A stretch of DNA of 7,295 bases, taken from NCBI GenBank assembly GCA_015222965.1, contig JADFWF010000345.1, positions 1 to 7,295 on the forward strand, in the 5' to 3' direction. The DNA comes from Pseudomonadota bacterium (GTDB taxonomy: Bacteria > Pseudomonadota > Gammaproteobacteria > SZUA-229). The position numbers were made by a program, and so were the translations under genes. Positions within the stretch are counted from its first letter, which is position 1. Every line of letters begins with the position of its first letter. The notes below the pieces were generated by a model. It was not told the origin of the DNA. It did not search any database and saw nothing but the letters and a program-made list of their open reading frames with translations. Positions 1 through 7,239 of the stretch are shown here, in pieces.

Positions 1-379
1 AGAAACTATTTTTTATATTAGCTCAGACTTGAACCGACAGTGGATAATAGAATCTGAGTGGCAACAGATGAGCCTTAGCGGAAGTCAAAACATTTAAAAG
101 CTTTAGTCCGCGAAGAACGCAAAAGACACGAAAAAAGCATAATGAATTATCTGTCATTGCGAGCGAAGCGCGGCAATCTCCTGTAGATAGCACGGTTGCC
201 TGATAGAGATTGCCGCGCTTCGCTCGCAATGACGCATAAAATAAACGTTTTTCTTTGCGTCTTTTGCGTTCTTCGCGGACTAAAGTTTTTAAAGATTTTG
301 ACTTCCGCTAAGGCTCAACAGCAGTAGTTCAATATTTGCATTTACTGTTAGGTTTAGTTTGGATTAATTCAAATAATGA
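1..379. other. Gene-free stretch downstream of ftsX
   Basis: No credible coding region lies here on either strand. Most of it is the large palindrome at 69-317. The flanks (1-68 and 318-379) are AT-rich and show only a weak 6-bp inverted repeat (22-27 with 53-58). No hairpin followed by a T-run, which would mark an intrinsic terminator for ftsX, is visible. In related bacteria rpoH usually follows ftsX, so the left edge may approach an rpoH promoter, but I could not find a convincing one. Confidence 0.7.
69..317. repeat. 249-bp composite nested palindrome
   Basis: The two halves are reverse complements about one axis, since every paired position sums to 386. The outer arms 69-127 and 259-317 match at 56 of 59 positions. 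They include perfect 22-nt (69-90 with 296-317) and 27-nt (101-127 with 259-285) blocks. The inner arms 153-180 and 206-233 match perfectly over 28 nt around a 25-nt spacer (181-205). The stretches between inner and outer arms (128-152 and 234-258) are largely diverged. The inner module (starting GTCATTGCGAGCG) and the outer module (core CCGCGAAGAACGCAAAAGAC) resemble dispersed non-coding repeats I recall from many proteobacterial genomes. No transposase gene or clean target duplication is visible. It may be a MITE-like or REP-like element, or one repeat inserted into another. Confidence 0.9.
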
Positions 380-1324
380 CTAACTAGGTTCAATATCTTT
401 AAGGTGTCTGCTTACTGCAATCCACGAGCCTAGAAGGCCTAATGTGCAGCTGATGAGTATTAACAACAGGGTATTTGCAGTATCCAGACCGCTGAGACGA
501 AAATCGCTGTGATATAACAACGCCAGTTTGTGTATCGGGTTTTCCATCATCATTAATGATATCAGTGTGATTAGCCATGCCAGTACACCGCCGATGAAGC
601 CATACCATAAACCTGTGTAGAGGAAAGGGCGGCGGATAAAGGCATCTGAGGCGCCGATCAGTTTGGAGACCTCGATCTCTTCGCGGCGATTTTGAATATC
701 CAGCCGAATGGTGTTGCCGATGATCAGTAGTACCGCGATGGCGAGCATGGAGCTGATAACCCAGATGCTGCGGTTGGCTATTTCGATGAAGGTGTAGAGC
801 CGTTTAACCCACTGTACATCGAGCTGCGCGATCTCAACCAGCTTGTTTTTGCCCAGAGTTTTTACCAGCTTCGTCGTCCTGTCTGGCTGATTGCTCAGTA
901 TCCGTGGATGCACGACCAGCACGATTGGCAGCGGATTGTCATCGAGATATTTCAGGGCGTCACCAAAACCGGAGATCTCTTTAAACTGTTGCAGGCCTTT
1001 TTCTTTGTCGATCATTTCTACTTTTTTTATGTCTTTATGTTTTTCCAGGCGCCGCATTAGTTTCTGTGCATCACGCTGTTTGACATGGGTATGCAGGAAT
1101 AAAGAGATCTGTGTTGATCCGTCCCAGCCGGTGCTGACCTGTCCGATATTGGCTAAACCGATGTATAAGCCGACGGGTAGAGCTAATGCGATAGCGATCA
1201 CTGTTGCGGTCATCAGGGTTGCCACAGGTTGTTGATATAAACGACCGAGGCTGGCCAGACCAACGCGCAGATGATGGCCAAAATAGGAGCGGAGCCGGCT
1301 GGATTTTTGAGGGCTGTTACGCAT
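380..1324 (-). CDS. ftsX: Cell division protein FtsX (ABC-type permease subunit)
   Basis: Integral membrane partner of FtsE. In the known family, FtsEX sits at the divisome and activates periplasmic peptidoglycan hydrolases through EnvC-type adaptors. From the ATG at 1324 the protein has 314 residues: a basic cytoplasmic N-terminus, TM1 at about 34-58, a periplasmic domain at about 59-185 with a conserved DNPLP block (129-133), TM2 at about 187-207, a cytoplasmic loop with KLIGASDAFIRRPF (221-234), and TM3 and TM4 at about 236-258 and 285-305. This is FtsX topology, and the KLIGA loop closely matches the E. coli protein. The chosen ATG lies one base after the ftsE stop but has no clear Shine-Dalgarno. 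In-frame starts at 1360 (ATG, with AGGG nine bases upstream) or 1369 (TTG) would overlap ftsE and add 12 or 15 residues. The family is certain; the start is not. Confidence 0.95.
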   Translation of the reverse strand: MRNSPQKSSRLRSYFGHHLRVGLASLGRLYQQPVATLMTATVIAIALALPVGLYIGLANIGQVSTGWDGSTQISLFLHTHVKQRDAQKLMRRLEKHKDIKKVEMIDKEKGLQQFKEISGFGDALKYLDDNPLPIVLVVHPRILSNQPDRTTKLVKTLGKNKLVEIAQLDVQWVKRLYTFIEIANRSIWVISSMLAIAVLLIIGNTIRLDIQNRREEIEVSKLIGASDAFIRRPFLYTGLWYGFIGGVLAWLITLISLMMMENPIHKLALLYHSDFRLSGLDTANTLLLILISCTLGLLGSWIAVSRHLKDIEPS

Positions 1325-1325
1325 C

Positions 1326-2012
1326 TTAAGGTTTGTTGCCGGCGGTAAATGGAAGCCCATTATGTGCAACCCTGCCGTCCTGCAAACTGATCATGGGTGA
1401 GCCCATCTGTTTGATCAGGTCAAGATCATGACTGGCAATTAATACCGTTGTGCCGACCTGATTGAAACGCGCAAACAATTCCATGATCTCACGTGAAAGC
1501 TCGGGGTCCAGGTTGCCTGTCGGTTCGTCTGCCAGCAGCAATAAAGGTTTGTGAACGATGGCACGGGCGATACCAACACGCTGCTGCTCACCACCTGATA
1601 AGGTGATCGGATCAGATTTTTCTTTGCTCAACAAACCGACCTGGTTGAGCGCTGCGCGGACCCGTTTATGTATCTCCTGCCGGCGGTAGCCCTGGATGAT
1701 CAGCGGCATGGCGACGTTATCAAATACCGGTCTGTCGTAGAGCAGGTGATGGTTCTGGAAGATGATACCGATATTGCGGCGTATGTAGGGAATCTTGCGA
1801 TTACTGATGTTATTCAGATTAACACCGTCGAGGAAAATCTGTCCGCGTGTGGGGCGTTCGATCATCGCGATCAACTTTAACAGGGTACTTTTACCGGCAC
1901 CGGAATGACCGGTAAGAAAAGCCATCTGTCCTTTCGCTAGCCGGATACTGACCTGGCTAAGCGCGTCGTGACCGCCGGGGTAGCGTTTGCTGATGTTGTC
2001 AAAATGAATCAC
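1326..2012 (-). CDS. ftsE: Cell division ATP-binding protein FtsE
   Basis: Cytoplasmic ATPase of the FtsEX complex; ATP binding and hydrolysis drive conformational change in FtsX at the septum. The 228 residues hold a complete ABC nucleotide-binding domain: Walker A GHSGAGKST (35-43), Q-loop Gln86, signature LSGGEQQR (138-145), Walker B LLLLADEP (157-164) with catalytic Glu163, D-loop NLD (167-169) and switch His195. The segments AFLTGHSGAGKSTLLKL and IFQNHHLL are characteristic of FtsE rather than of LolD or other small ABC ATPases, and ftsX follows directly. Length is near the usual 220-230 residues. The start is a GTG; the MIHF N-terminus aligns with E. coli MIRF, which supports it. No Shine-Dalgarno is visible, and the start codon lies in a hairpin. 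Unlike compact ftsYE junctions, a repeat separates it from ftsY. Confidence 0.97.
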   Translation of the reverse strand: MIHFDNISKRYPGGHDALSQVSIRLAKGQMAFLTGHSGAGKSTLLKLIAMIERPTRGQIFLDGVNLNNISNRKIPYIRRNIGIIFQNHHLLYDRPVFDNVAMPLIIQGYRRQEIHKRVRAALNQVGLLSKEKSDPITLSGGEQQRVGIARAIVHKPLLLLADEPTGNLDPELSREIMELFARFNQVGTTVLIASHDLDLIKQMGSPMISLQDGRVAHNGLPFTAGNKP

Positions 2013-2034
2013 TGGGGTTACTTTGTAACCAGTG
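2010..2034 (-). promoter_or_regulatory. Hairpin enclosing the ftsE start codon
   Basis: CACTGG (2010-2015) can pair with CCAGTG (2029-2034), continued by TTAC (2018-2021) with GTAA (2025-2028) around a TTT loop; GG at 2016-2017 is bulged. Alternatively GGTTAC (2016-2021) pairs with GTAACC (2025-2030) as an uninterrupted 6-bp stem. In ftsE mRNA the GTG initiator (2012-2010) lies in the outer stem. The pairing is seen directly; any effect on translation is inference. Confidence 0.45.
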
Positions 2035-2132
2035 AATAATGAATAATGAACAATGAATAATATTTAGCGCTGCGCGCTATGGCTTGTAGCTTTTGACTTT
2101 CATTATTCATTGTTCGTTGTTCATTATTCATT
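2031..2132. repeat. Heptad-based palindromic repeat between ftsY and ftsE
   Basis: The left arm 2031-2061 contains four tandem 7-bp units (GAATAAT, GAATAAT, GAACAAT, GAATAAT at 2034-2061). The right arm 2102-2132 carries four units in the opposite orientation (ATTATTC, ATTGTTC, GTTGTTC, ATTATTC at 2102-2129). The arms are complementary at 28 of 31 positions. The 40-bp centre holds a small GC-rich hairpin, TAGCGC-TGC-GCGCTA (2065-2079). The right arm ends one base before the ftsY stop codon, and the element fills nearly the whole intergenic gap. Similar ATTCATT-type repeats occur, to my recollection, between genes in other gammaproteobacteria. There is no open frame of its own worth calling. 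Confidence 0.88.
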
Positions 2133-2133
2133 G

Positions 2134-3123
2134 CTATTCAAGTAGTGCATCCACAAATTCAGACGCGTTAAACGGCCTGAGGTCATTAATCCCCTCGCCG
2201 ATACCAATAAAACGAACCGGCAGTTTTAGTGTTTTGGCGATGGAGAACAATATGCCGCCTTTGGCGGTGCCATCCAGTTTGGTCACTGCCATGCCTGTTA
2301 GACCGATGCTGTCATGGAACTGTTGTGCCTGATGCAAGGCGTTTTGTCCGAAGCCTGCATCCATAACGATAAGTGTTTCGTGCGGTGCGCTGGCATCGAT
2401 CTTTGCAAGTACCCGTTTGATCTTGGCTAATTCGTCCATCAGGTTGTCCTGAGTATGCAGGCGACCGGCTGTGTCTGCAATAATAATGTCAATATTTTTT
2501 GAACTTGCAGACTGTACGGCGTCAAAGATAACCGATGCCGGGTCAGCGCCAGTGCCCTGGGATATTACGGGAACGTCATTGCGTTTACCCCATTCCTGTA
2601 ATTGCTCGACTGCAGCGGCGCGAAAGGTATCGCCGGCGGCCAGCATGACGGACTTTCCCTGTTGCATGAAATGATGCGCCAGTTTACCGATGCTGGTGGT
2701 TTTACCTGCACCATTGATGCCGACGACCAGTATCACAAATGGTTTTGCTGTCTCCGTGTCCATGGCCTGCTCGCAGGGAAGCAGGATGGTTTTCATTATC
2801 TCGGCTAATTTGATCTGTAAAGAATCAGCATCAGAGATGACTTTGCGAGAGATGTCGTTCTGCAGTTCGTCGATGATGGTTGTGGTAGCATTTATGCCGA
2901 CATCTGCACTGAGCAGGCGAGTTTCTAACTCGTCGAGCAATTCATTGTCGATGCTTTTTTTGCCGAGTAAAAAGTCGGCCATGCCATCGGAAAAAGTGCG
3001 TTTTGTTTTTTCCAGTGAATGACTTAGATCGGCAGTTTTGTCTTCTGCTGATACTGAAGATCGGGCTGAAGTTGTCGTTGTCTCTGAAGTGTTTTTTTGC
3101 TTGCGTTTTATGAAGCCAAACAT
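2134..3123 (-). CDS. ftsY: Signal recognition particle receptor FtsY
   Basis: SRP receptor GTPase. It docks the SRP (Ffh/4.5S RNA)-ribosome complex at the inner membrane and hands nascent membrane proteins to the translocon. The 329 residues include a short, polar, weakly conserved N-terminal region (about 1-40), then the helical N domain (about 40-120) and the G domain. G-domain motifs are G1 GINGAGKTT (135-143), DTFRAAAVEQL (165-175), G3 DTAGR (217-221), G4 TKLD (281-284) running into GTAKGG, and GIGE (307-310). The DTFRAAA and GTAKGG forms separate FtsY from Ffh. The acidic A domain of E. coli FtsY (497 residues) is much reduced here; the basic FGFIKRKQK N-terminus could serve as a membrane contact (inference). 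The conserved GQN block reads DAGFGQN (255-261), a small variation on the usual DA-x-TGQN. It is the first gene of the minus-strand group and diverges from the M16 genes. Confidence 0.97.
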   Translation of the reverse strand: MFGFIKRKQKNTSETTTTSARSSVSAEDKTADLSHSLEKTKRTFSDGMADFLLGKKSIDNELLDELETRLLSADVGINATTTIIDELQNDISRKVISDADSLQIKLAEIMKTILLPCEQAMDTETAKPFVILVVGINGAGKTTSIGKLAHHFMQQGKSVMLAAGDTFRAAAVEQLQEWGKRNDVPVISQGTGADPASVIFDAVQSASSKNIDIIIADTAGRLHTQDNLMDELAKIKRVLAKIDASAPHETLIVMDAGFGQNALHQAQQFHDSIGLTGMAVTKLDGTAKGGILFSIAKTLKLPVRFIGIGEGINDLRPFNASEFVDALLE

Positions 3124-3153
3124 GATGATTCGTGCAATGAAAATAATTGAGGT

Positions 3154-3181
3154 ATCCTATCATTAGTTGTCTGGTTTTACA
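3154..3181 (-). promoter_or_regulatory. Candidate sigma-70 promoter for ftsY
   Basis: On the minus strand an extended -10, TGA-TAGGAT (3162-3154), lies 16 bp from a poor -35, TGTAAA (3181-3176). The -10 would place initiation about 20-25 bases upstream of the ftsY ATG. The match is partial (4/6 and 3/6), so this is only the best candidate in the divergent region. Confidence 0.3.
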
Positions 3182-3206
3182 TGAGCGGATAGCAGATAAA
3201 AATAAT
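3176..3206 (+). promoter_or_regulatory. Candidate sigma-70 promoter for the M16-rsmD group
   Basis: TTTACA (3176-3181, 5/6 to the -35 consensus) and AATAAT (3201-3206, 5/6 to the -10) are separated by 19 bp, longer than optimal. The -35 hexamer overlaps that proposed for ftsY on the other strand. It would leave a leader of about 45-50 bases before the ATG at 3261. Confidence 0.35.
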
Positions 3207-3260
3207 GCCTGAATACCTTAAAAAGATATGCAGAAATTTAGCGTTTAAGAGAAAGTATTA

Positions 3261-4691
3261 ATGAAGATGAAGTCAATTGTAGGTTTGCTTATTATTTCCA
3301 CTCTGGTTCTTGGCAGTGTGCTGTATCACAGTAAAGAGCCAGTGCCTGAGAGCAGTGATGAGGCAGTAAAGTCATATCAGCTATCCAATGGCATGAAAAT
3401 ACTGGTGATCGAAAATCATCGTGCACCGGTGATGGTCTCTCAGATCTGGTATAAGGTCGGTGCCAGTTATGAGCATGATGGCATTACCGGTATATCACAT
3501 GTGCTGGAGCACATGATGTTTAAAGGGACTGAAGAACACCCCGCTGGTGAGTTTTCAGATATTATCGCAGCCAATGGCGGTGAAGAGAATGCTTTCACCG
3601 GGCAGGATTTCACCGCGTATTTTCAAAAGATAGCCAGTGACAGGCTGGAGCTATGCCTGGAACTGGAAGCTGACCGTATGCGAAACATTATCTTTGACGA
3701 AAAAGAATTTAAAAAAGAACTGGAAGTGGTCAAAGAAGAACGCCGTTTGCGAACAGATGATAAACCCACCGCGCTGACCTATGAACGATTTAAAGCGGTG
3801 GCGTATACCAATAGTCCCTATCGTCGGCCCATCGTCGGCTGGATGGAGGATCTTGAAACGCTAACAGTCGATGATGCGCGTGAGTGGTATAAAACCTGGT
3901 ATGCACCAAATAATGCAACACTGGTGGTCGCGGGTGATGTTTTAGCGGAAGATGTTTTTCGGCTGGCGAAGCAATATTTTGGCCAGCTGCCAACGTCTAA
4001 AATCCCTGAATTAAAATCCCGGCACGAAGCCAAACAATATGGCACGCAACGTCTAAGTGTTGAGTTACCGGCAAAAATCCCTTACCTGATCATGGGTTAT
4101 AAAGCGCCGATATTAGTGCCTGAGATAGTAGGTACCGAACAGGAGCAGGAACTTTATGCGCTTGAAGTGCTGGCAGGTGTGCTCGATGGTGGTGACAGCG
4201 CACGCTTGAGTAAAAATCTTGTCCGTGGCCAGGAGATCGCCAATAGCGCGAGTGCCAGTTACGGTATGTCGGCAAGACATGAAACCTTATTTGTTTTATC
4301 AGCGGTACCGAATGATGAAGTGGCAATAGAAGTGCTCGAGTTTGCACTTCGAGAAGAAATAAATACCATTAAGATGCAGCTGCCCGACGATAAAGAACTG
4401 GATCGTGTGAAAGCACAGGTGGTCGCTGCGCAAGTGTATAAGCAAGACTCAACATTTTACCAGGCGATGGAAGTGGGCATGCTTGATACCATCGGTCTGC
4501 CATGGCACATAAAAGATGAATATGTGGAAAAAATACTTGCAGTCACCGCACAGCAGGTGCAGCAGGTAGCGAATAAATATTTGACGGATGACAGATTAAC
4601 TGTCGCTGTGCTGGATCCTTTGCCGATCGAAAGTAATGTTGCTGAAAACACCAAAGCTGCGGTTTCAGCAGGAGAGCAAAATGCGCAGTAA
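3261..4691 (+). CDS. M16 family zinc metallopeptidase, catalytic subunit
   Basis: Predicted pitrilysin/insulinase-type (M16) peptidase acting in the periplasm or on the outer face of the inner membrane. The 476 residues open with a hydrophobic signal or anchor segment (about 4-22) without a clear AxA cleavage site or lipobox. The inverted zinc motif HVLEH (80-84), with Glu83 as the catalytic base, is followed 76 residues later by Glu160 in EVVKEERR as the likely third ligand. The N-terminal M16 domain runs to about 230 (YRRPIVGWMEDLE at 188-200, WYAPNNATLVVAGDV at 213-227); the second M16 domain follows. In that domain the usual SRL...LAYS block reads SARLSKNLVRGQEIANS (313-329): Arg is kept but the Tyr is replaced by Asn. 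Its length of about 450 residues is half a pitrilysin, so it should work as a dimer. An AAGAGAAAG purine tract (3247-3255) precedes the ATG. Substrate unknown. Confidence 0.93.
   Translation: MKMKSIVGLLIISTLVLGSVLYHSKEPVPESSDEAVKSYQLSNGMKILVIENHRAPVMVSQIWYKVGASYEHDGITGISHVLEHMMFKGTEEHPAGEFSDIIAANGGEENAFTGQDFTAYFQKIASDRLELCLELEADRMRNIIFDEKEFKKELEVVKEERRLRTDDKPTALTYERFKAVAYTNSPYRRPIVGWMEDLETLTVDDAREWYKTWYAPNNATLVVAGDVLAEDVFRLAKQYFGQLPTSKIPELKSRHEAKQYGTQRLSVELPAKIPYLIMGYKAPILVPEIVGTEQEQELYALEVLAGVLDGGDSARLSKNLVRGQEIANSASASYGMSARHETLFVLSAVPNDEVAIEVLEFALREEINTIKMQLPDDKELDRVKAQVVAAQVYKQDSTFYQAMEVGMLDTIGLPWHIKDEYVEKILAVTAQQVQQVANKYLTDDRLTVAVLDPLPIESNVAENTKAAVSAGEQNAQ
4671..4680 (+). promoter_or_regulatory. 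Ribosome binding site of the second M16 gene
   Basis: GGAG (4671-4674) lies six bases before the ATG at 4681, inside the last codons of the upstream M16 gene. It decides the start over the in-frame upstream codon at 4636 and the later ATG at 4738, and the 11-bp overlap of the two genes suggests translational coupling. Confidence 0.7.
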
Positions 4692-6045
4692 ATTACCAGG
4701 GGCGTCCAAGGTGCGCCGTAAACCGACGCGATTAACCATGAATTTAATGCAAGGCATCGCATTGATGTTTTGCAGTTTTACAGTGTTTGCAACACCGCAG
4801 ATTCAAACCTGGCAGACTGTTAACGGCGCAAAAGTATTATTTGTGCCTGCAACAGAAATTCCGATGCTTGATGTGCGTGTAGTATTCGATGCTGGCAGTG
4901 CACGGGATGCGGGTTTAAGCGGGTTGTCAGTATTAACCAATGGATTGCTGTCCGAGGGCGCTGCTGGCAAGAATTCGCAGCAGATAGCGGAAGCATTTGA
5001 ATCTGTTGGTGCAGAGCTGGAATATGACGCGGCACGTGATATGGCGCTGGTCGGTGTGCGCAGTCTGACCGAATCACGGTATCTGAATGTTGCACTCGAA
5101 AATCTGCATCAGGTGCTCACGCAGCCGGATTTCCCGCAGGATGCTTATCAGCGTGAACTCAATCGTATGAAATTATCGGTAAAAGCCCGTCAGCAGTCAC
5201 CATCAGCACTGGCGAGTGTGGCGTTTAACAAAGCGGTGTTCGGAGATCACCCTTATGCCCTGCCGTCATCAGGTAGCAAAGAAAGTCTGGAAAAAATGAC
5301 ACTGGAAGATGTCCGTGCATTTTATCAACAGTATTATGTTGCCAGCAATGCCATTGTCGTTATCGTTGGCAACGTAGAACGGAAGCAGGCAGAGGATATC
5401 GTCAGTGCGCTGGTCTCAGCTTTGCCTGCCGGTGAAAAGCCCGTGGCTCTACCTGCGGTTAAACAGCTGACAGAAGCCAAAAACATAACCATTGATTACC
5501 CGTCTGAGCAAACACATATATTTGTTGGCCAGCCGGGAGTTAAACGTGGTGACCCGGACTATTTTAGCCTGTACGTAGGAAACCATCCTTTTGGCGGCAG
5601 TGGTTTTACCTCCAGACTGGTTGATGTAATCCGTGAAGAAAATGCGCTGGCTTATAGCGTCTATAGTTACTTTTCACCGCTGCGTGAACTGGGCCCGTTT
5701 GCTATGGGAATGCAGACAAAAACTGATCAGACAGAGCAGGCGCTGACCTTACTGAATCAGCAGCTGAAAAAATATGTTGAGCAAGGTCCAGAGAAAGATG
5801 AGCTGGCTGCAAGTAAAAGTAATATCACCGGTGGTTTCCCATTGAATATCGATAGCAATGGCAAGCTGCTCGAATACATCGCCATGATCGGTTTTTATGA
5901 CTTGCCGATAGATTACCTCGATCATTTTATCGATAACATCAAAGCTGTCGATGTGGATATGATCAATGATGCATTCAAGCGGCGAGTACACCCAGATAAA
6001 ATGGTGACTGTTGTTGTTGGAAAACAACAACAAAATGAAAAGTGA
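4681..6045 (+). CDS. M16 family peptidase-like protein, non-catalytic partner subunit
   Basis: Second M16 protein, probably the partner of the upstream subunit in an exported heterodimer. From the ATG at 4681 it has 454 residues: a long basic n-region, a hydrophobic segment (about 22-36) and a good signal peptidase site after FA (about residue 37, before TPQ). The block aligning with the neighbour's GISHVLEHMM is GLSVLTNGLL, so the two zinc His and the catalytic Glu become Val84, Gly88 and Asn87. The third ligand position aligns with Leu165. All metal ligands are therefore lost. In contrast the C-terminal half keeps FGGSGFTSRL (304-313) with Arg312 and LAYS with Tyr325, the substrate-binding pair. 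This matches the known split-function pattern of alpha/beta M16 heterodimers. ATG 4738 would give a shorter 18-residue signal peptide and is the alternative start. The name zinc protease would be misleading for this protein alone. Confidence 0.92.
   Translation: MRSKLPGASKVRRKPTRLTMNLMQGIALMFCSFTVFATPQIQTWQTVNGAKVLFVPATEIPMLDVRVVFDAGSARDAGLSGLSVLTNGLLSEGAAGKNSQQIAEAFESVGAELEYDAARDMALVGVRSLTESRYLNVALENLHQVLTQPDFPQDAYQRELNRMKLSVKARQQSPSALASVAFNKAVFGDHPYALPSSGSKESLEKMTLEDVRAFYQQYYVASNAIVVIVGNVERKQAEDIVSALVSALPAGEKPVALPAVKQLTEAKNITIDYPSEQTHIFVGQPGVKRGDPDYFSLYVGNHPFGGSGFTSRLVDVIREENALAYSVYSYFSPLRELGPFAMGMQTKTDQTEQALTLLNQQLKKYVEQGPEKDELAASKSNITGGFPLNIDSNGKLLEYIAMIGFYDLPIDYLDHFIDNIKAVDVDMINDAFKRRVHPDKMVTVVVGKQQQNEK
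6009..6032 (+). other. 10-bp hairpin with GGAA loop at the 3' end of the second M16 gene
   Basis: TGTTGTTGTT (6009-6018) pairs perfectly with AACAACAACA (6023-6032) around GGAA, a GNRA-type tetraloop. It lies in the last codons (VVVGKQQQ), so part of it could simply follow from codon choice. No T-run follows, so it is not a standard intrinsic terminator; a role in transcript stability or processing is possible. Confidence 0.5.
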
Positions 6046-6053
6046 AAAGTGCA

Positions 6054-6079
6054 CTGCAATTGTTCCAGACAATTTGCAG
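6054..6079 (+). other. Intergenic hairpin between the second M16 gene and rsmD
   Basis: CTGCAATTGT (6054-6063) pairs with ACAATTTGCAG (6069-6079) as ten base pairs with one bulged T (6073) and a TCCAG loop. No T-tract follows, so termination would need another mechanism. Confidence 0.5.
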
Positions 6080-6085
6080 CATACC

Positions 6086-6099
6086 CTCCATCCATGGAG
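6086..6099 (+). promoter_or_regulatory. Hairpin covering the rsmD Shine-Dalgarno
   Basis: CTCCAT (6086-6091) and ATGGAG (6094-6099) are perfectly complementary; a realistic fold pairs CTCCA with TGGAG around TCCA. The GGAG at 6096-6099 is the rsmD Shine-Dalgarno, seven bases before its GTG, and CTCC at 6086-6089 acts as an anti-Shine-Dalgarno. The complementarity is seen directly; control of rsmD translation is inference. Confidence 0.5.
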
Positions 6100-6106
6100 A
6101 TAAAAA

Positions 6107-7197
<1,091 letters not shown>

Positions 7198-7239
7198 TAA
7201 TTGTTAACAGAGCCTTTTGAAGGGTTATAGAGTTTTATT

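Noticed and set aside
23..229. 68-codon open frame on the minus strand
   Set aside because: It lies mostly within the palindrome; its residues (RAKRGNL...CRASLAMT) are the translation of the inner repeat arms read in both directions, with no family resemblance or ribosome binding site.
61..321. AACAG at 63-67 and 317-321 as a target-site duplication of the palindrome
   Set aside because: The right copy overlaps the last base of the palindrome arm and the left copy is not flush with the arm, so a 5-bp match is probably chance.
891..1235. 114-codon plus-strand frame
   Set aside because: Antisense to ftsX, low-complexity Ser/Cys/Arg-rich translation typical of a shadow frame.
2093..2332. 79-codon plus-strand frame starting MTFIIHCSLFIIHC
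   Set aside because: The N-terminal part is the translated heptad repeat and the rest is antisense to ftsY.
2370..2387. FtsY variation DAGFGQN in place of the usual DA-x-TGQN
   Set aside because: A mild substitution in a variable position next to the retained GQN; all GTPase motifs are intact, so there is no reason to suspect altered function.
4636..4680. Upstream extension of the second M16 gene
   Set aside because: It would overlap the first M16 gene by 56 bases and lacks a ribosome binding site, whereas ATG 4681 has GGAG at the right distance.
6054..6079. Rho-independent terminator after the M16 pair
   Set aside because: The stem is adequate but there is no following T-run; called only as a hairpin.
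7198..7239. Promoter for the ferredoxin gene
   Set aside because: TTGTTA (7201-7206) and TTATAG (7225-7230) are 18 bp apart, but the -10 match is poor and the gap is only 42 bp; co-transcription with coaD is equally likely.
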